NCBI GenBank assembly: GCA_000985875.1
Contig: CCRI01000011.1
Span: forward strand, 1 to 64,000
Source of the DNA: Neorhizobium galegae bv. officinalis
Lineage (GTDB): Bacteria; Pseudomonadota; Alphaproteobacteria; Rhizobiales; Rhizobiaceae
Direction of reading: 5' to 3'
Length of the DNA: 64,000 nucleotides
The notes beneath the pieces were generated by a model. That model was not told the DNA's origin, did not search any database, and worked only from the letters and a program-made list of their open reading frames with translations. The translations under genes and the position numbers were made by a program. This document shows positions 27,472 through 37,613 of this stretch, in pieces. The stretch's first letter is position 1, and each line of letters begins with the position of its first letter.

Positions 27472-28503
27472 ATGGCGCTTGGCAAAAGCCGCCGTCGCGA
27501 GCGGGGCGTCGACTATTGGCCGGGTTTCGTGGATGCGCTTTCCACGCTGCTGCTTGCCATCATGTTCCTCCTTACCGTCTTCGTGCTTGCGCAGTTCCTG
27601 CTCAGCCGCGAAATCACCGGACGTGACGAGGTGCTCAACCGGCTGAACAGCCAGATCGCCGAGCTGACGGAACTCCTGGCGCTCGAAAAGGGCAATACCC
27701 AGGACGTCGAGGATCAGCTTGCCAACCTGCAGTCGTCGCTTGCCACGGCCGAGGCGGATCGCTCGCGCCTGCAACAGCTTCTGAGCCAGGGCACCGGCAG
27801 CAGCAGCGCCGCCAATGCCCGCATCGGCGACCTCACCAACCAGCTCAATCAGGAACAGCAGCTGAGCGCCCGCGCTACAAGCCAGGTGGAGCTGCTCAAC
27901 CAACAGATTTCCGCATTGCGTGCCCAGATCGCGGCCATCGAACAGGCGCTGCAGGCCTCGGAAGCCAAGGATGCTTCCTCGCAGGCGCAGATCTCCGATC
28001 TCGGCCGGCGCCTCAACGTTGCGCTGGCGCAGCGCGTCCAGGAGCTGAACCGCTACCGCTCGGACTTCTTCGGCCGGCTGCGCGAGATCCTTTCAGACCG
28101 CGAGAACATCCGCATCGTCGGCGACCGCTTCGTCTTCCAGTCGGAAGTGCTCTTCCCCGTGGGCGGCAACGAACTGGACCCGGCCGGCCGGGTGGAGATG
28201 GACAAGCTTGCGGCGGCTCTTCTCGATCTCGCCAAGGAGATCCCGGCCGAGATCAACTGGGTGCTGCGCGTCGACGGTCATACGGACAATTCGCCGCTTT
28301 CCGGCTCCGGCCGCTACCGCGACAACTGGGAGCTTTCCTCGGCCCGCGCCACCTCGGTGGTCAAGTACCTGATTTCCAAGGGTGTGCCCTCCAACCGTCT
28401 CGTCGCCGCCGGCTTCGGCGAATTCCAGCCGCTCGCACAAGGGGATACGCCGGATGCCCGCTCCCAGAACCGCCGCATCGAGCTGAAGCTCACCGAGCGG
28501 TAA
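27472..28503 (+). CDS. MotB-like protein with coiled coil and OmpA peptidoglycan-binding domain
   Basis: A 343-residue protein. It has an N-terminal single membrane helix with the plug-type motif DYWPGFVDALSTLLLAIMFLL (Asp22 is the likely proton-carrying residue). A long Gln/Leu-rich coiled coil covers about 50-190, and an OmpA C-terminal domain about 210-340 has GHTDNSPLSG and RATSVVKYLISKGVPSNRL. It would be the stator partner of the upstream channel, tethered to peptidoglycan. The coiled coil is much longer than in MotB, suggesting a bigger periplasmic reach or a partner. Confidence 0.88.
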   Translation: MALGKSRRRERGVDYWPGFVDALSTLLLAIMFLLTVFVLAQFLLSREITGRDEVLNRLNSQIAELTELLALEKGNTQDVEDQLANLQSSLATAEADRSRLQQLLSQGTGSSSAANARIGDLTNQLNQEQQLSARATSQVELLNQQISALRAQIAAIEQALQASEAKDASSQAQISDLGRRLNVALAQRVQELNRYRSDFFGRLREILSDRENIRIVGDRFVFQSEVLFPVGGNELDPAGRVEMDKLAAALLDLAKEIPAEINWVLRVDGHTDNSPLSGSGRYRDNWELSSARATSVVKYLISKGVPSNRLVAAGFGEFQPLAQGDTPDARSQNRRIELKLTER

Positions 28504-28529
28504 ATCTGGGCACGGGGAAGACTTAAGTG

Positions 28530-28748
28530 ATGGCCGAAGACAAGCCGGATATGACCGCCGTGATGAAGGCGGTCGCCGAAAGCCCCAAACGCGACAACAG
28601 CGTCTATCACAAGGCGATTGCCGAGGCGCGCCAGGCTTTCGAAGACGCCGAGGCCGCTCTTGGCGGACCGGTCGAGGTGCGCACCAAGACCAAGACGAAG
28701 CGCAACGGCGACTATGTGGTGAAGTGGACGTTCAGGCGCCTGGATTAG
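28530..28748 (+). CDS. Small conserved hypothetical protein
   Basis: A 72-residue protein whose ATG lies 27 bases after the MotB-like stop, with GGGGAAG upstream. It has a helix (SVYHKAIAEARQAFEDAEAAL) then a basic beta-rich end (EVRTKTKTKRNGDYVVKWTF). No domain recognised. It probably belongs to the MotA/MotB-like operon and overlaps the convergent glycoamylase-fold gene by 17 bases. Confidence 0.7.
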   Translation: MAEDKPDMTAVMKAVAESPKRDNSVYHKAIAEARQAFEDAEAALGGPVEVRTKTKTKRNGDYVVKWTFRRLD

Positions 28749-30015
28749 GTGTTTCTGTCGAGATGGAATAGGTGGCCGACGTGAAGCCCAGCCGTTCCAG
28801 GCCGCGGCGAACCTCGGGTGCGTTCATGAACAGGCGCCACAGCAGACCGGATCGATAGTTCTCGATCATCGCGATGATCGGGCCCTGGTCGATCGCAAGA
28901 TAGGTGCCGGCCACCCAGTCGGTTTTCGGCACAAAGGCATCGACGAAGCCGAATGCGCCGAGCAGTTTGCCATCACCATAGTGAAGCAATGCGCGCATGG
29001 CGCTTTCTGCCTCGGCGGGCAGGAAGGGGAAGCTCGACAGGGCGGCGGTCGGGGCGATGACGCCGCGATCGTAGGTCGGCGAATGGGCGCCGTAACCCTG
29101 CGGTCCGTCGGATGCGCTGAGCCCCCAGACCCCGGCATTCGCATAGTCGGGCACGGTCATGCAGTAGTCGTGGTTGATGCGCGTATGGGCGACGGCCTGG
29201 TCCTGGTAGTTGCTGCAATAGCGGTCGCCGAGACCTCTCGGATCCAGCGCGCAGAACGAATAATGCGAGATGAAAAGCGGGCCGCCATAGGGCTCGCCGA
29301 GCGGCAGCTTCGTTCCGAGATAGGCCTCGCCGTTCAGCATGGCGCCCGACCGAGCCCAGCCTGCATGGTAGCTTTCCGGCTTGATCGGATGGGTGTCGGA
29401 GCCTGCTGCCAGGACATAACAGGACAATGCCTCGTTCCAGCCGCGGATCGGCAGGTTCATGGCCCAGTCGTAGTTCGGGCTCCAGTGCCAGTAGAGAGCT
29501 TCATCCGTGCCGCGGGTGAACCAATTCCATTCCACCTCGTGGTACAATCGCGTGATGTCCGCCCGCAATTTCTCTTCCCGGGCGGTGTCGCCGGCGAAAT
29601 ATTCACGCGCGCAGATCAGTCCCTGCATCAGCAGCGCCGTTTCGACGAGGTCGCCGCCGTCGTCACGTCCGGAGAAGCGGATGACGTCGCTCGTCGAGCC
29701 GTCGATGAAATGCGCGAATGCCCCGTGGAAAGTTGGTGAGTGCATCAGACGGTCGATGATGGTGGATATGCGCGCCATTGCCTGCGAACGGGTGATCCAT
29801 TGGCGTTCGCAGGCGACGATGATGGCAAGAACCCCAAAGCCGACGCCGCTGACCGATACGATATTGGGGGAAGGGGCGCCCGAGACGAAGCACTTGTCGA
29901 ACGGCAGCCCCGATTCGGGATGGGCACCATCCCAGAAGAACCGGAAGGTCCGGGACTGGATCTTGTCCAGGCAATCATCGAGGGACAGGCTGGGCGGCAG
30001 TTGACTGAAATTCAT
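28732..30015 (-). CDS. Glycoamylase-fold (alpha/alpha)6-barrel protein, candidate glucan-active enzyme
   Basis: A 427-residue protein without a signal peptide. It begins DKIQSRTFRFFWDGAHPESG and continues with SVSGVGFGVLAIIV, SGRDDGGDLVETALLMQGLI, YWHWSPNYDWAMNLPIRGWNEALS, FISHYSFCALDPRG and SDGPQGYGAHSP, the glycoamylase (PF10091) signatures. The same fold occurs in endo-beta-1,2-glucanases and in the large cyclic beta-1,2-glucan synthase of rhizobia, so a beta-1,2-glucan substrate is plausible. Asp and Glu in RDDGGDLVE and GWNEA are candidate acids. Substrate is inference. Confidence 0.83.
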   Translation of the reverse strand: MNFSQLPPSLSLDDCLDKIQSRTFRFFWDGAHPESGLPFDKCFVSGAPSPNIVSVSGVGFGVLAIIVACERQWITRSQAMARISTIIDRLMHSPTFHGAFAHFIDGSTSDVIRFSGRDDGGDLVETALLMQGLICAREYFAGDTAREEKLRADITRLYHEVEWNWFTRGTDEALYWHWSPNYDWAMNLPIRGWNEALSCYVLAAGSDTHPIKPESYHAGWARSGAMLNGEAYLGTKLPLGEPYGGPLFISHYSFCALDPRGLGDRYCSNYQDQAVAHTRINHDYCMTVPDYANAGVWGLSASDGPQGYGAHSPTYDRGVIAPTAALSSFPFLPAEAESAMRALLHYGDGKLLGAFGFVDAFVPKTDWVAGTYLAIDQGPIIAMIENYRSGLLWRLFMNAPEVRRGLERLGFTSATYSISTETPNPGA

Positions 30016-30134
30016 GACCTCGAGCTTCTGGCGGCAATCGTATCTGCGATACTAGCGTTTCTGCAATAGGTAGGCACTTCGCGCCCCCGGTTCACGTCCA
30101 GCCTGGACCGGTGGCAACACATTGGCGTGAAGGA

Positions 30135-31931
<1,797 letters not shown>

Positions 31932-32118
31932 GTCATCTCCATAGGCTCGAAAGGCTCATTTCTCGGCCTTGCGGGTACTTGTACTTCCGGTGACCTTCCT
32001 GTATAGGCTCCGCATCCAATTGGGAAGCCGTGACCAGACCGGTCTGCGGCTTCATTTATTAAAGAGGCCTCTCGCTCGCAATTGCGACAAATGGACCTCG
32101 CAGAGCAGGAATATCGAC

Positions 32119-32340
32119 ATGAAGGCTGGCATCCATCCGCAGTATCACGTGATCAAAGTGGTCATGACCGACGGCACCGAATACGAAACCCGCTCTACCT
32201 GGGGTTCGGAAGGCGCAACCATGAACCTGGAAATCGACCCCAACTCCCATCCGGCCTGGACGGGCGGAAACCAGCAGATGCTGGACCGCGGCGGCCGCGT
32301 TTCCAAGTTCAACAAGCGTTTCGGCGGCCTCGGCCTCTAA
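32119..32340 (+). CDS. rpmE: 50S ribosomal protein L31, cysteine-free type
   Basis: I choose the ATG at 32119 (MKAGIHPQYH) with AGGA upstream, giving 73 residues; the longer frame has no ribosome site. The L31 signature SHPAWTGGNQQ and the basic end SKFNKRFGGLGL are present. The zinc-binding Cys of C+ L31 are absent, as in rpmJ at 19170, so ribosomes would not need zinc for these two proteins. Confidence 0.96.
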   Translation: MKAGIHPQYHVIKVVMTDGTEYETRSTWGSEGATMNLEIDPNSHPAWTGGNQQMLDRGGRVSKFNKRFGGLGL

Positions 32341-32368
32341 TACGCTTCTTGGCGCACGAGTTACGAAG

Positions 32369-32392
32369 AGCCTGGCGGAAGCCGGGCTTTTT
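32369..32392 (+). terminator. Terminator after rpmE
   Basis: AGCCTGGC, loop GGAA and GCCGGGCT followed by TTTT, 29 bases past the rpmE stop. It ends the rpmE transcript before the next gene. Confidence 0.7.
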
Positions 32393-32424
32393 GCGTTTTG
32401 CGGTGTTTTGGCGGGGAGGAGCCG

Positions 32425-33075
32425 TTGAAAGAGCAATCCGATATTCCGGCCGCATCGAGGCGGATCGTAATCATGGGGAACGGCGGGTCCGGCAAGACCT
32501 GGTTGGCGTCAAGGCTGGCAGAGCCGCTTGGCCTGCCGCTCATTCACCTCGACGACGTGCATTGGGAGCCGGGTCGCTACGGCATTGCACGCGACCGGGC
32601 GGTCGTGCACGAGGATGTTCGGACGCTAACAGCGGGTGAGGCCTGGCTGATCGAAGGCGTCTATGGCCTCTACGTCAATATCGCCCTGCCGAGGACAACG
32701 GCTCTGGTCTGGCTTGATCTGAGCGAGGACGAATGCGTGGCGAATATCATGCGCCGCGGCATCCAGGGCGGCGAGAGCCAGAGCGCGTTCGATGGGTTGG
32801 TTAAATGGGTGTCGGAATACAGAACCCGAAAGAACAACTGGAATTCGTTCGACGCCCACCTGAAGCTTTTTGAAAGCTTCTCAGGCCAGAAGGCGCGGCT
32901 GACGAGCCGAAACGAAATCAATGCCTTTATGGAGAGCTTCCTGCCGATGTCGGCCGATCAACATGATTGGCTGAAAGCGGCGGCACAGCGGAGCCACCGC
33001 ACGGCCGATGCGCTCGATGTCGTCATCGAGGCAGTGGAGCGTGCAGAGATGGACCCGAACATTCGAAGGCGCTGA
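32425..33075 (+). CDS. P-loop NTPase, adenylate-kinase/topology-modulation-like
   Basis: I start at TTG 32425 (GGAGGAG just upstream), giving 216 residues; another TTG at 32398 is possible. The P-loop is IMGNGGSGKTWLA near residue 16, followed by a substrate strand PLIHLDDVHWEPG and a LVWLDLSEDECVANI Walker B-like strand, then an Arg-rich lid (RRGIQGGESQ, YRTRKNNW). These fit small-molecule kinase folds such as FlaR/topology-modulation proteins. The substrate is unknown. The rpmE terminator separates it from rpmE. Confidence 0.75.
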   Translation: MKEQSDIPAASRRIVIMGNGGSGKTWLASRLAEPLGLPLIHLDDVHWEPGRYGIARDRAVVHEDVRTLTAGEAWLIEGVYGLYVNIALPRTTALVWLDLSEDECVANIMRRGIQGGESQSAFDGLVKWVSEYRTRKNNWNSFDAHLKLFESFSGQKARLTSRNEINAFMESFLPMSADQHDWLKAAAQRSHRTADALDVVIEAVERAEMDPNIRRR

Positions 33076-33147
33076 CCAGAAGAAAGGGCCGATGCTTGCG
33101 CACGGCCCTCGGGTTCGATCGAATGTATCTGCCTTACGCTATGGCAA

Positions 33148-33660
33148 TCAGTTGCCGAAGGCGGTGCGCAGCAGGTTGAGCTGGGCGCGGACGCTGTTTT
33201 CGTTGTCCGGCAGAACGGTCGGGTCGGCCGGGCGATAGATCTCGCGGTCGAGAATGGCGACACGGTTCTGGAGGCGCAGCGAACGTTCGACGAGGTCGCG
33301 GAAACCTTCCGGCAGATCGAGCCAGCCCGGAGCATTGCGGTCGACGTTGAAGCCGTCGAGGCGGACCTTGCTCTTTTCCGACAGGACCTGTTCGCGGCTC
33401 ATCTCGCCATTGTTGACGGCGCGCTGCAGAAGCAGCCAGGAGGCCATCTGCATGAGGCGGGTGGTCAGCCGCATGGATTCGGCCGCGTAGAGAACCGATG
33501 CCATGCGCGGCAGAACCTTCGAAGCGGCGCGGCCCGTCCCGTCGAGATAGCTCGCGGTCTCCTCGACCAGCGACATACCTTCGGAGTAGAGCGCCTTGAA
33601 CTGCGAAGACGCAGCGGCACGGCCTGCAAAACTTACGGTATTCAATCCCTGTTCGGACAT
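33148..33660 (-). CDS. rcdA: RcdA/DUF1465 family, regulator of CtrA degradation
   Basis: The ATG at 33660 (MSEQGLNTVSF; AGGA at 8 bases) gives 170 residues; longer frames lack support. The DUF1465 core is clear: SLVEETASYLDGTGRAASK, VLYAAESMRLTTRLMQMAS and the helix before EVLSEKSKVRL, here QVLSEKSK. In Caulobacter, RcdA helps bring CtrA to the ClpXP protease during the cell cycle; in Sinorhizobium it also controls CtrA turnover. A perfect CtrA-type box lies 119-133 bases upstream (33779-33793). Confidence 0.87.
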   Translation of the reverse strand: MSEQGLNTVSFAGRAAASSQFKALYSEGMSLVEETASYLDGTGRAASKVLPRMASVLYAAESMRLTTRLMQMASWLLLQRAVNNGEMSREQVLSEKSKVRLDGFNVDRNAPGWLDLPEGFRDLVERSLRLQNRVAILDREIYRPADPTVLPDNENSVRAQLNLLRTAFGN

Positions 33661-33778
33661 CGAAATCATCCTGCTCAACGCAATCACACTCAGGCAATGA
33701 CAACGGCGGATAAAAGTTCCCATGCCGTTCTGACTGACCTGAACATGATACTTATAATGGAAATCCGCAAGGCGTTTC

Positions 33779-33793
33779 TTAAGGAAAGGTTAA
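33779..33793 (-). promoter_or_regulatory. CtrA-type binding box upstream of rcdA
   Basis: TTAAGGAAAGGTTAA fits the CtrA consensus TTAA-N7-TTAA exactly. It lies in the promoter region of rcdA (start 33660). Confidence 0.7.
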
Positions 33794-33953
33794 TACCCAC
33801 AAGAAGTGGTAAACAGCGGCCATGTTCCTGAAATGAGACGTATTTTGGCGTCCAATACAACAGATTGTTTCTGTAGGAAAGCCGGCTGAAACCGATGCTA
33901 TCACGGCGCCGAGGCAAAGAGCCTGACCCGCGCCGGCGCCGCCCTAAAAAAGA

Positions 33954-33975
33954 AGAGCCGCGGAAACGCGGCTCT
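33954..33975 (-). terminator. Terminator downstream of the MFS-DUF1192 operon
   Basis: AGAGCCGCG, loop GAAA and CGCGGCTCT form a nine-pair stem; on the minus strand T-rich TTCTTTTTT follows. The 34126 gene ends 150 bases before it; no gene is seen between. A 7+1+7 palindrome lies at 34001-34015. Confidence 0.75.
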
Positions 33976-34125
33976 CAAGGTAAAACAGGGAGAAATCAGA
34001 CCATTCGCCGAATGGTGAAACTGTCTGAGTCCAGGAAGCCTGAACGTCTCCATATTCTCAGATGATGATTAATATACTGTTAAAGCTAAGGGGAAATACT
34101 TAAGTTCCCCAAGGGAGCCCGACGT

Positions 34126-34317
34126 TCAGGAACGGAACAGACTGTCGGCTGCGCGCCGGCCTGCGGCCTTCGTCTCCTTCTCGGCCTCCAGCCGGGCGAT
34201 CTCCTGCCTCAGCAAACCGATTCGCGATTCGAGCTCGTCCACGGACAGCATGGAGAGGTCGCTGCCGAGTTCGTGGGTGGCGGGTTTCTTCGGTCGTTCG
34301 TCGTCGATGAAGCTCAT
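34126..34317 (-). CDS. DUF1192 small protein
   Basis: A 63-residue charged protein with the family's middle helix (LSVDELESRIGLLRQEIARL), a predicted coiled coil. Its ATG overlaps the MFS TGA (ATGA), so translation is coupled. DUF1192 proteins are common in Rhizobiales and uncharacterised. Confidence 0.85.
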   Translation of the reverse strand: MSFIDDERPKKPATHELGSDLSMLSVDELESRIGLLRQEIARLEAEKETKAAGRRAADSLFRS

Positions 34318-35612
34318 GATGCCTCCTTTCCGGCACTGGTTTCCGGCCTGGCGTTATCCGGCGTCGAGCCGCCGGTCTTGGCGCGCGGGTCGAGCGACAG
34401 GCTCTCGGGCGTGGCAAGCGGCGAGGTCGAAGCGGTCGCGGTCGTGTAGGCTTCGCGGTCGGCGATCGGGACCGGCGCCCGCTGACGGCTGCGGATGATA
34501 GCATAGACGGCCACCAGAAGATGCGCCCCGGTTGTCACCGCGAACAGCGCATGCGGGCCGGCCCAGGTCATCACCGGGCCGCCGAGCGTCGGACCGATGA
34601 TCGTGCCGATGCCGTAGAGCAGGAGCAGGCCGCCCGACACCTTCACGAAGTCCTCGGGGGCTGCGAAGTCGTTGGCGTGGGCGACGGCGATCGGATAGAG
34701 CGCGTTGGCGGCGGCCCCGTAGATCGCCACCAGCACCACGATCTCATAGGTGCCGGAGGGTCGGATTGCGAAGATCGCCAGGCCCGCGAGGGCTGCCGCG
34801 GCCGAAAGGCCGGCAAGCACGTGGCGGCGGTCCATGCGGTCGGACAGCCGGCCCGCCGGAAACTGCATGATCGCGCCGGCGAAAAGCGTGATGCTGACCA
34901 TCGCCGCCACAGCGCCCTGGTCGAGCCCGGCGCGCGTGCCGAAGACCGCGCCGAGCGTGCCGTAGGCGCCGTTGGCGACGCCGATCAGCAGGATGCCGAT
35001 GCAGGAGATGGGCGAGTTGCGGAAGAGACCGCGCAGGTCGAGGCGGGCGCGTTTCAGCGGTTGCGGCGAGGCCGCCTTGGACAGCGTCGTCGGCAGCGCC
35101 GCGAGGCTGTAGAGGATGCCGCAGATCATGAATAGCGTCGGCGTCGCGATATCCGCGAACGGCACCATCAACTGGCCCCCCACGACACCGAAAAGAGTGA
35201 TCGAGATATAGAACGAAAAGATCGTGCCGCGGCTTTCGCTGGTGGCGCGCTCGTTCAGCCAGCTTTCGATGATCATCGATGTGCCGGCAGTGCAGAAGCC
35301 GGTGATGGCGCGCAGAATGAGCCAGGTATTCTGGTCGACCATCAGTCCGGTCAGAAGCACGTTGAGGCAGATCAGCGACAGGAAACCGGAAAAGGCGCGG
35401 ACATGGCCGATGCGACGCACCACGTTCGGCGCCACGAAGCAGCCGATGACGAAGCCGGAGGCCCATGTGGTGCCGAGCAGGCCGAGCACTTCGTTAGAAT
35501 AACCTTCCTGAGCGCCCCGCACCGGCAGAAGCAGGCTCTGAAGGCCATTGCCGAGAAAGAGGAGAAGCGTACCGCAAAGGAGGGCGAGGATTGGAAGGAG
35601 GTTTCGTCTCAT
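34314..35612 (-). CDS. Major facilitator superfamily transporter
   Basis: The ATG at 35612 (MRRNLLPILALL) gives 432 residues with about 12 membrane helices. Between helices 2 and 3 is NVVRRIGHVRAFSGF, and between 8 and 9 is GRLSDRMDRRHVLAG, the two MFS loop motifs; the ESWLNERATSESRG stretch is typical of the YcaD-like branch. The final 45 residues (TASTSPLATPES onward) are cytoplasmic and disordered. Substrate unknown. Confidence 0.87.
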   Translation of the reverse strand: MRRNLLPILALLCGTLLLFLGNGLQSLLLPVRGAQEGYSNEVLGLLGTTWASGFVIGCFVAPNVVRRIGHVRAFSGFLSLICLNVLLTGLMVDQNTWLILRAITGFCTAGTSMIIESWLNERATSESRGTIFSFYISITLFGVVGGQLMVPFADIATPTLFMICGILYSLAALPTTLSKAASPQPLKRARLDLRGLFRNSPISCIGILLIGVANGAYGTLGAVFGTRAGLDQGAVAAMVSITLFAGAIMQFPAGRLSDRMDRRHVLAGLSAAAALAGLAIFAIRPSGTYEIVVLVAIYGAAANALYPIAVAHANDFAAPEDFVKVSGGLLLLYGIGTIIGPTLGGPVMTWAGPHALFAVTTGAHLLVAVYAIIRSRQRAPVPIADREAYTTATASTSPLATPESLSLDPRAKTGGSTPDNARPETSAGKEAS

Positions 35613-35801
35613 CTTTGCTACTGTCAGCTCTTTGCGAGAATGCAATCAATCACGGCTCCGCAGGCAAGCATTGTTGCATGCTGATGAACCGGGCGTTAAC
35701 GAAAGCGAAGCGGATTACCTATTCCCCGAATCCCCTCCACATCTATCTGTGGTGGAGCGCAAAAATGTCCAGCCTATGGCGGATAAGATCGGCAAGACCA
35801 A

Positions 35802-35969
35802 ATGACAAAGACAATCGCCGTTCTTCTGATCTTTGCCATGCTGGTGCAGATCATCAAGCCGCTCAACCTTCCGGGCTTGAGGCGCCGGGGCGACTTCTGG
35901 AAGCTGGCGATCGTCGCCTTCGCGGCCTGGAGCGCAGCGCTGATCCTGCGCGAATTCACCACCCTCTAG
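35802..35969 (+). CDS. Small membrane protein, 55 residues
   Basis: An open frame of 55 codons with typical codon use: hydrophobic segment IAVLLIFAMLVQIIK (about 5-19), a basic loop PLNLPGLRRRGDFWK, then a second hydrophobic segment LAIVAFAAWSAALIL (about 35-49). It resembles small two-helix inner-membrane proteins in Rhizobiaceae. It ends 10 bases before the convergent PhzF gene. Function unknown. Confidence 0.65.
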   Translation: MTKTIAVLLIFAMLVQIIKPLNLPGLRRRGDFWKLAIVAFAAWSAALILREFTTL

Positions 35970-35978
35970 ACGTAGGAG

Positions 35979-36896
35979 CTATACGTCGATCGAGCCGCGC
36001 ATGACGGGCACGCAGCGGCCGGTAATGGTGACGTCGGTGACGGTTCCGGCCGCCTTCACCACATCAAGCTCGATGATGCTGCGGCGGCCCATCTCGACAC
36101 CCTGTTCTATCGTCAGATGCACCCTGGCGTCCTTCTCCGGCGCACGCGTTACCAGGAAAGCGGAGAGGGCGGCAGAGGCGCTGCCGGTCGCCGGATCCTC
36201 CGGGATATTGTCGAGCGGCGCGAACATGCGGGCGCGGAGGTTCCAGGGTTTTTCCCGGCTGCGAACATAGAGGAAGACCGGAAAGTCGCCATCGGCGCCC
36301 TGATGTTTTGCGGCTGCCTTGCGGAAGGCCGTGACGTTCGGTCGGGCCGCGGCAAGCGCTTCGAGGCCGTCGAGTTCGGCGATCACAAAGGCGAGGCCGA
36401 CCGAGGCGAAGACCGGCCCATGGGTGGTGGTGCGCACGTGTTTTGCGTCGATCGAGATGCAGTCGGCGATCAGGCCGGGCTCGATCTCGGCACCGATTTC
36501 CAGCGGTCGCGGCGCGCGGATCGTCGCGCCGGTCACACCGGCCGTCTCCCGCAGCAGCCGGATGTCCACGAGGCCGGCGATCTCCTCGAAACGGAACGTG
36601 TCTGCGACCGGCTTGCCGAACAGTTCGCCCCTCTGACCGAGCACGTAGGCGGTGCCGACATTGGGGTGGCCGGCAAAGGGGATTTCCATTGTCGGGGTGA
36701 AGATGCGCACCCGGGCGCTGTTGTCCGGGTTTTCCGGCGGCAGAACGAAGGTGCTTTCGGCATAACCGAATTCAACGGCGATCTGCTGCATCTGCCGGTC
36801 GGTCAGCCCCCGCGCATCCGGCACCACGGCGAGCGGGTTGCCGGCGAAACGTTCGCTCGTGAAAACATCGACGGTGACGAAATCGGCGGTCGGCAT
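35979..36896 (-). CDS. PhzF-family isomerase-like protein
   Basis: A 305-residue protein behind GGAGAGTTTCGCC. It has the two-domain hot-dog-like PhzF/DapF fold: FVTVDVFTSERFAGNPLAVV, GYAESTFVL, PFAGHPNVGTAYVL and EDPATGSASAALSAFL. Glu in GYAES corresponds to the catalytic acid. PhzF isomerises dihydro-3-hydroxyanthranilate, but most homologues, including single genes like this, have other or unknown substrates; no phenazine genes are present. Confidence 0.88.
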   Translation of the reverse strand: MPTADFVTVDVFTSERFAGNPLAVVPDARGLTDRQMQQIAVEFGYAESTFVLPPENPDNSARVRIFTPTMEIPFAGHPNVGTAYVLGQRGELFGKPVADTFRFEEIAGLVDIRLLRETAGVTGATIRAPRPLEIGAEIEPGLIADCISIDAKHVRTTTHGPVFASVGLAFVIAELDGLEALAAARPNVTAFRKAAAKHQGADGDFPVFLYVRSREKPWNLRARMFAPLDNIPEDPATGSASAALSAFLVTRAPEKDARVHLTIEQGVEMGRRSIIELDVVKAAGTVTDVTITGRCVPVMRGSIDV

Positions 36897-37007
36897 GGCG
36901 AAACTCTCCGGAGGTGATGCCGGATTTAAAGCCTCACCGACCTTCCTGACCAGCCAATGTTTTTGATCGCGGTCATCAACGGAATGAAAGCGACCGGTGT
37001 CATCGGC

Positions 37008-37454
37008 TCAGGCGAGACCGTGGTCACGCATCGCCTTCTCCTCGTCGCCGGTGATATAGGCGAAAATCCGGGGGGAGCCATCGGCGATCGTCACCAGATA
37101 GAAGTTGGTGAACCGGACGTTGCCGGCTTCGCCCGCCTTGTTGACGTAGGAAAAATCCCAACCGACTTCCGCAAGCGCATGAAGGTCGTTGAGGCAGGTG
37201 ATCGTGACGCCGGTAATGTCCATCCGCTTGCCGCCGGCGTCGCGATATCGGGCAAAGCCTTGCGGGATCACGTCCCGGAATGCCGCGTCATTGGCTCCGC
37301 CGAACACCGCCTGCGGTGTCGAACCGACGAAATAGGCGGCGAAGAACGCTGCGACGCCAGAAACGTTCACCGAAGCCGCGTCCTTCAGGGCGTCGTTGCT
37401 GGTTCGGCCGTATTCATCGAAAAGCCTGCGGACCTTTTCTTCCATTTCCGTCAT
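37008..37454 (-). CDS. SnoaL/NTF2-like protein
   Basis: The ATG at 37454 (MTEMEEKVRRL; GGAGG, 7 bases) gives 148 residues. It has an N-terminal helix pair, then strands GKRMDITGVTITCLNDLHALAE and FTNFYLVTIADGSPRIFAYITG, consistent with the NTF2 cone fold. No catalytic residues recognised. Possibly a small-molecule-binding or stress protein. Confidence 0.7.
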   Translation of the reverse strand: MTEMEEKVRRLFDEYGRTSNDALKDAASVNVSGVAAFFAAYFVGSTPQAVFGGANDAAFRDVIPQGFARYRDAGGKRMDITGVTITCLNDLHALAEVGWDFSYVNKAGEAGNVRFTNFYLVTIADGSPRIFAYITGDEEKAMRDHGLA

Positions 37455-37529
37455 GGGCAACCTCCATCACGCAATGAACGTTGTTTTGCCCGTTCGGTTC
37501 ACGTCCGCTTCAAGGCCGCGGCAAACAGA

Positions 37530-37557
37530 AAGGCCGCTCCGTTTCCGAAGCGGCCTT
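37530..37557 (-). terminator. Terminator after fba, part of a double hairpin
   Basis: AAGGCCGCT (37530-37538) pairs with AGCGGCCTT (37549-37557). A second, related hairpin, GAAAAGGC/GCCTTTTC, lies at 37571-37598 between it and the fba stop. Tandem stems with T-rich ends suit a strong stop for a highly expressed gene. Confidence 0.65.
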
Positions 37558-37613
37558 CTTCCTCCTCCTTGAAAAGGCGCTCCTCAAGCGGCCTTTTCGA
37601 GATTCTTCTTGCC

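Noticed and set aside
26416..28503. Zorya-type defence system
   Set aside because: The MotA/MotB-like pair resembles ZorAB only in layout; no helicase or nuclease gene of that system lies nearby.
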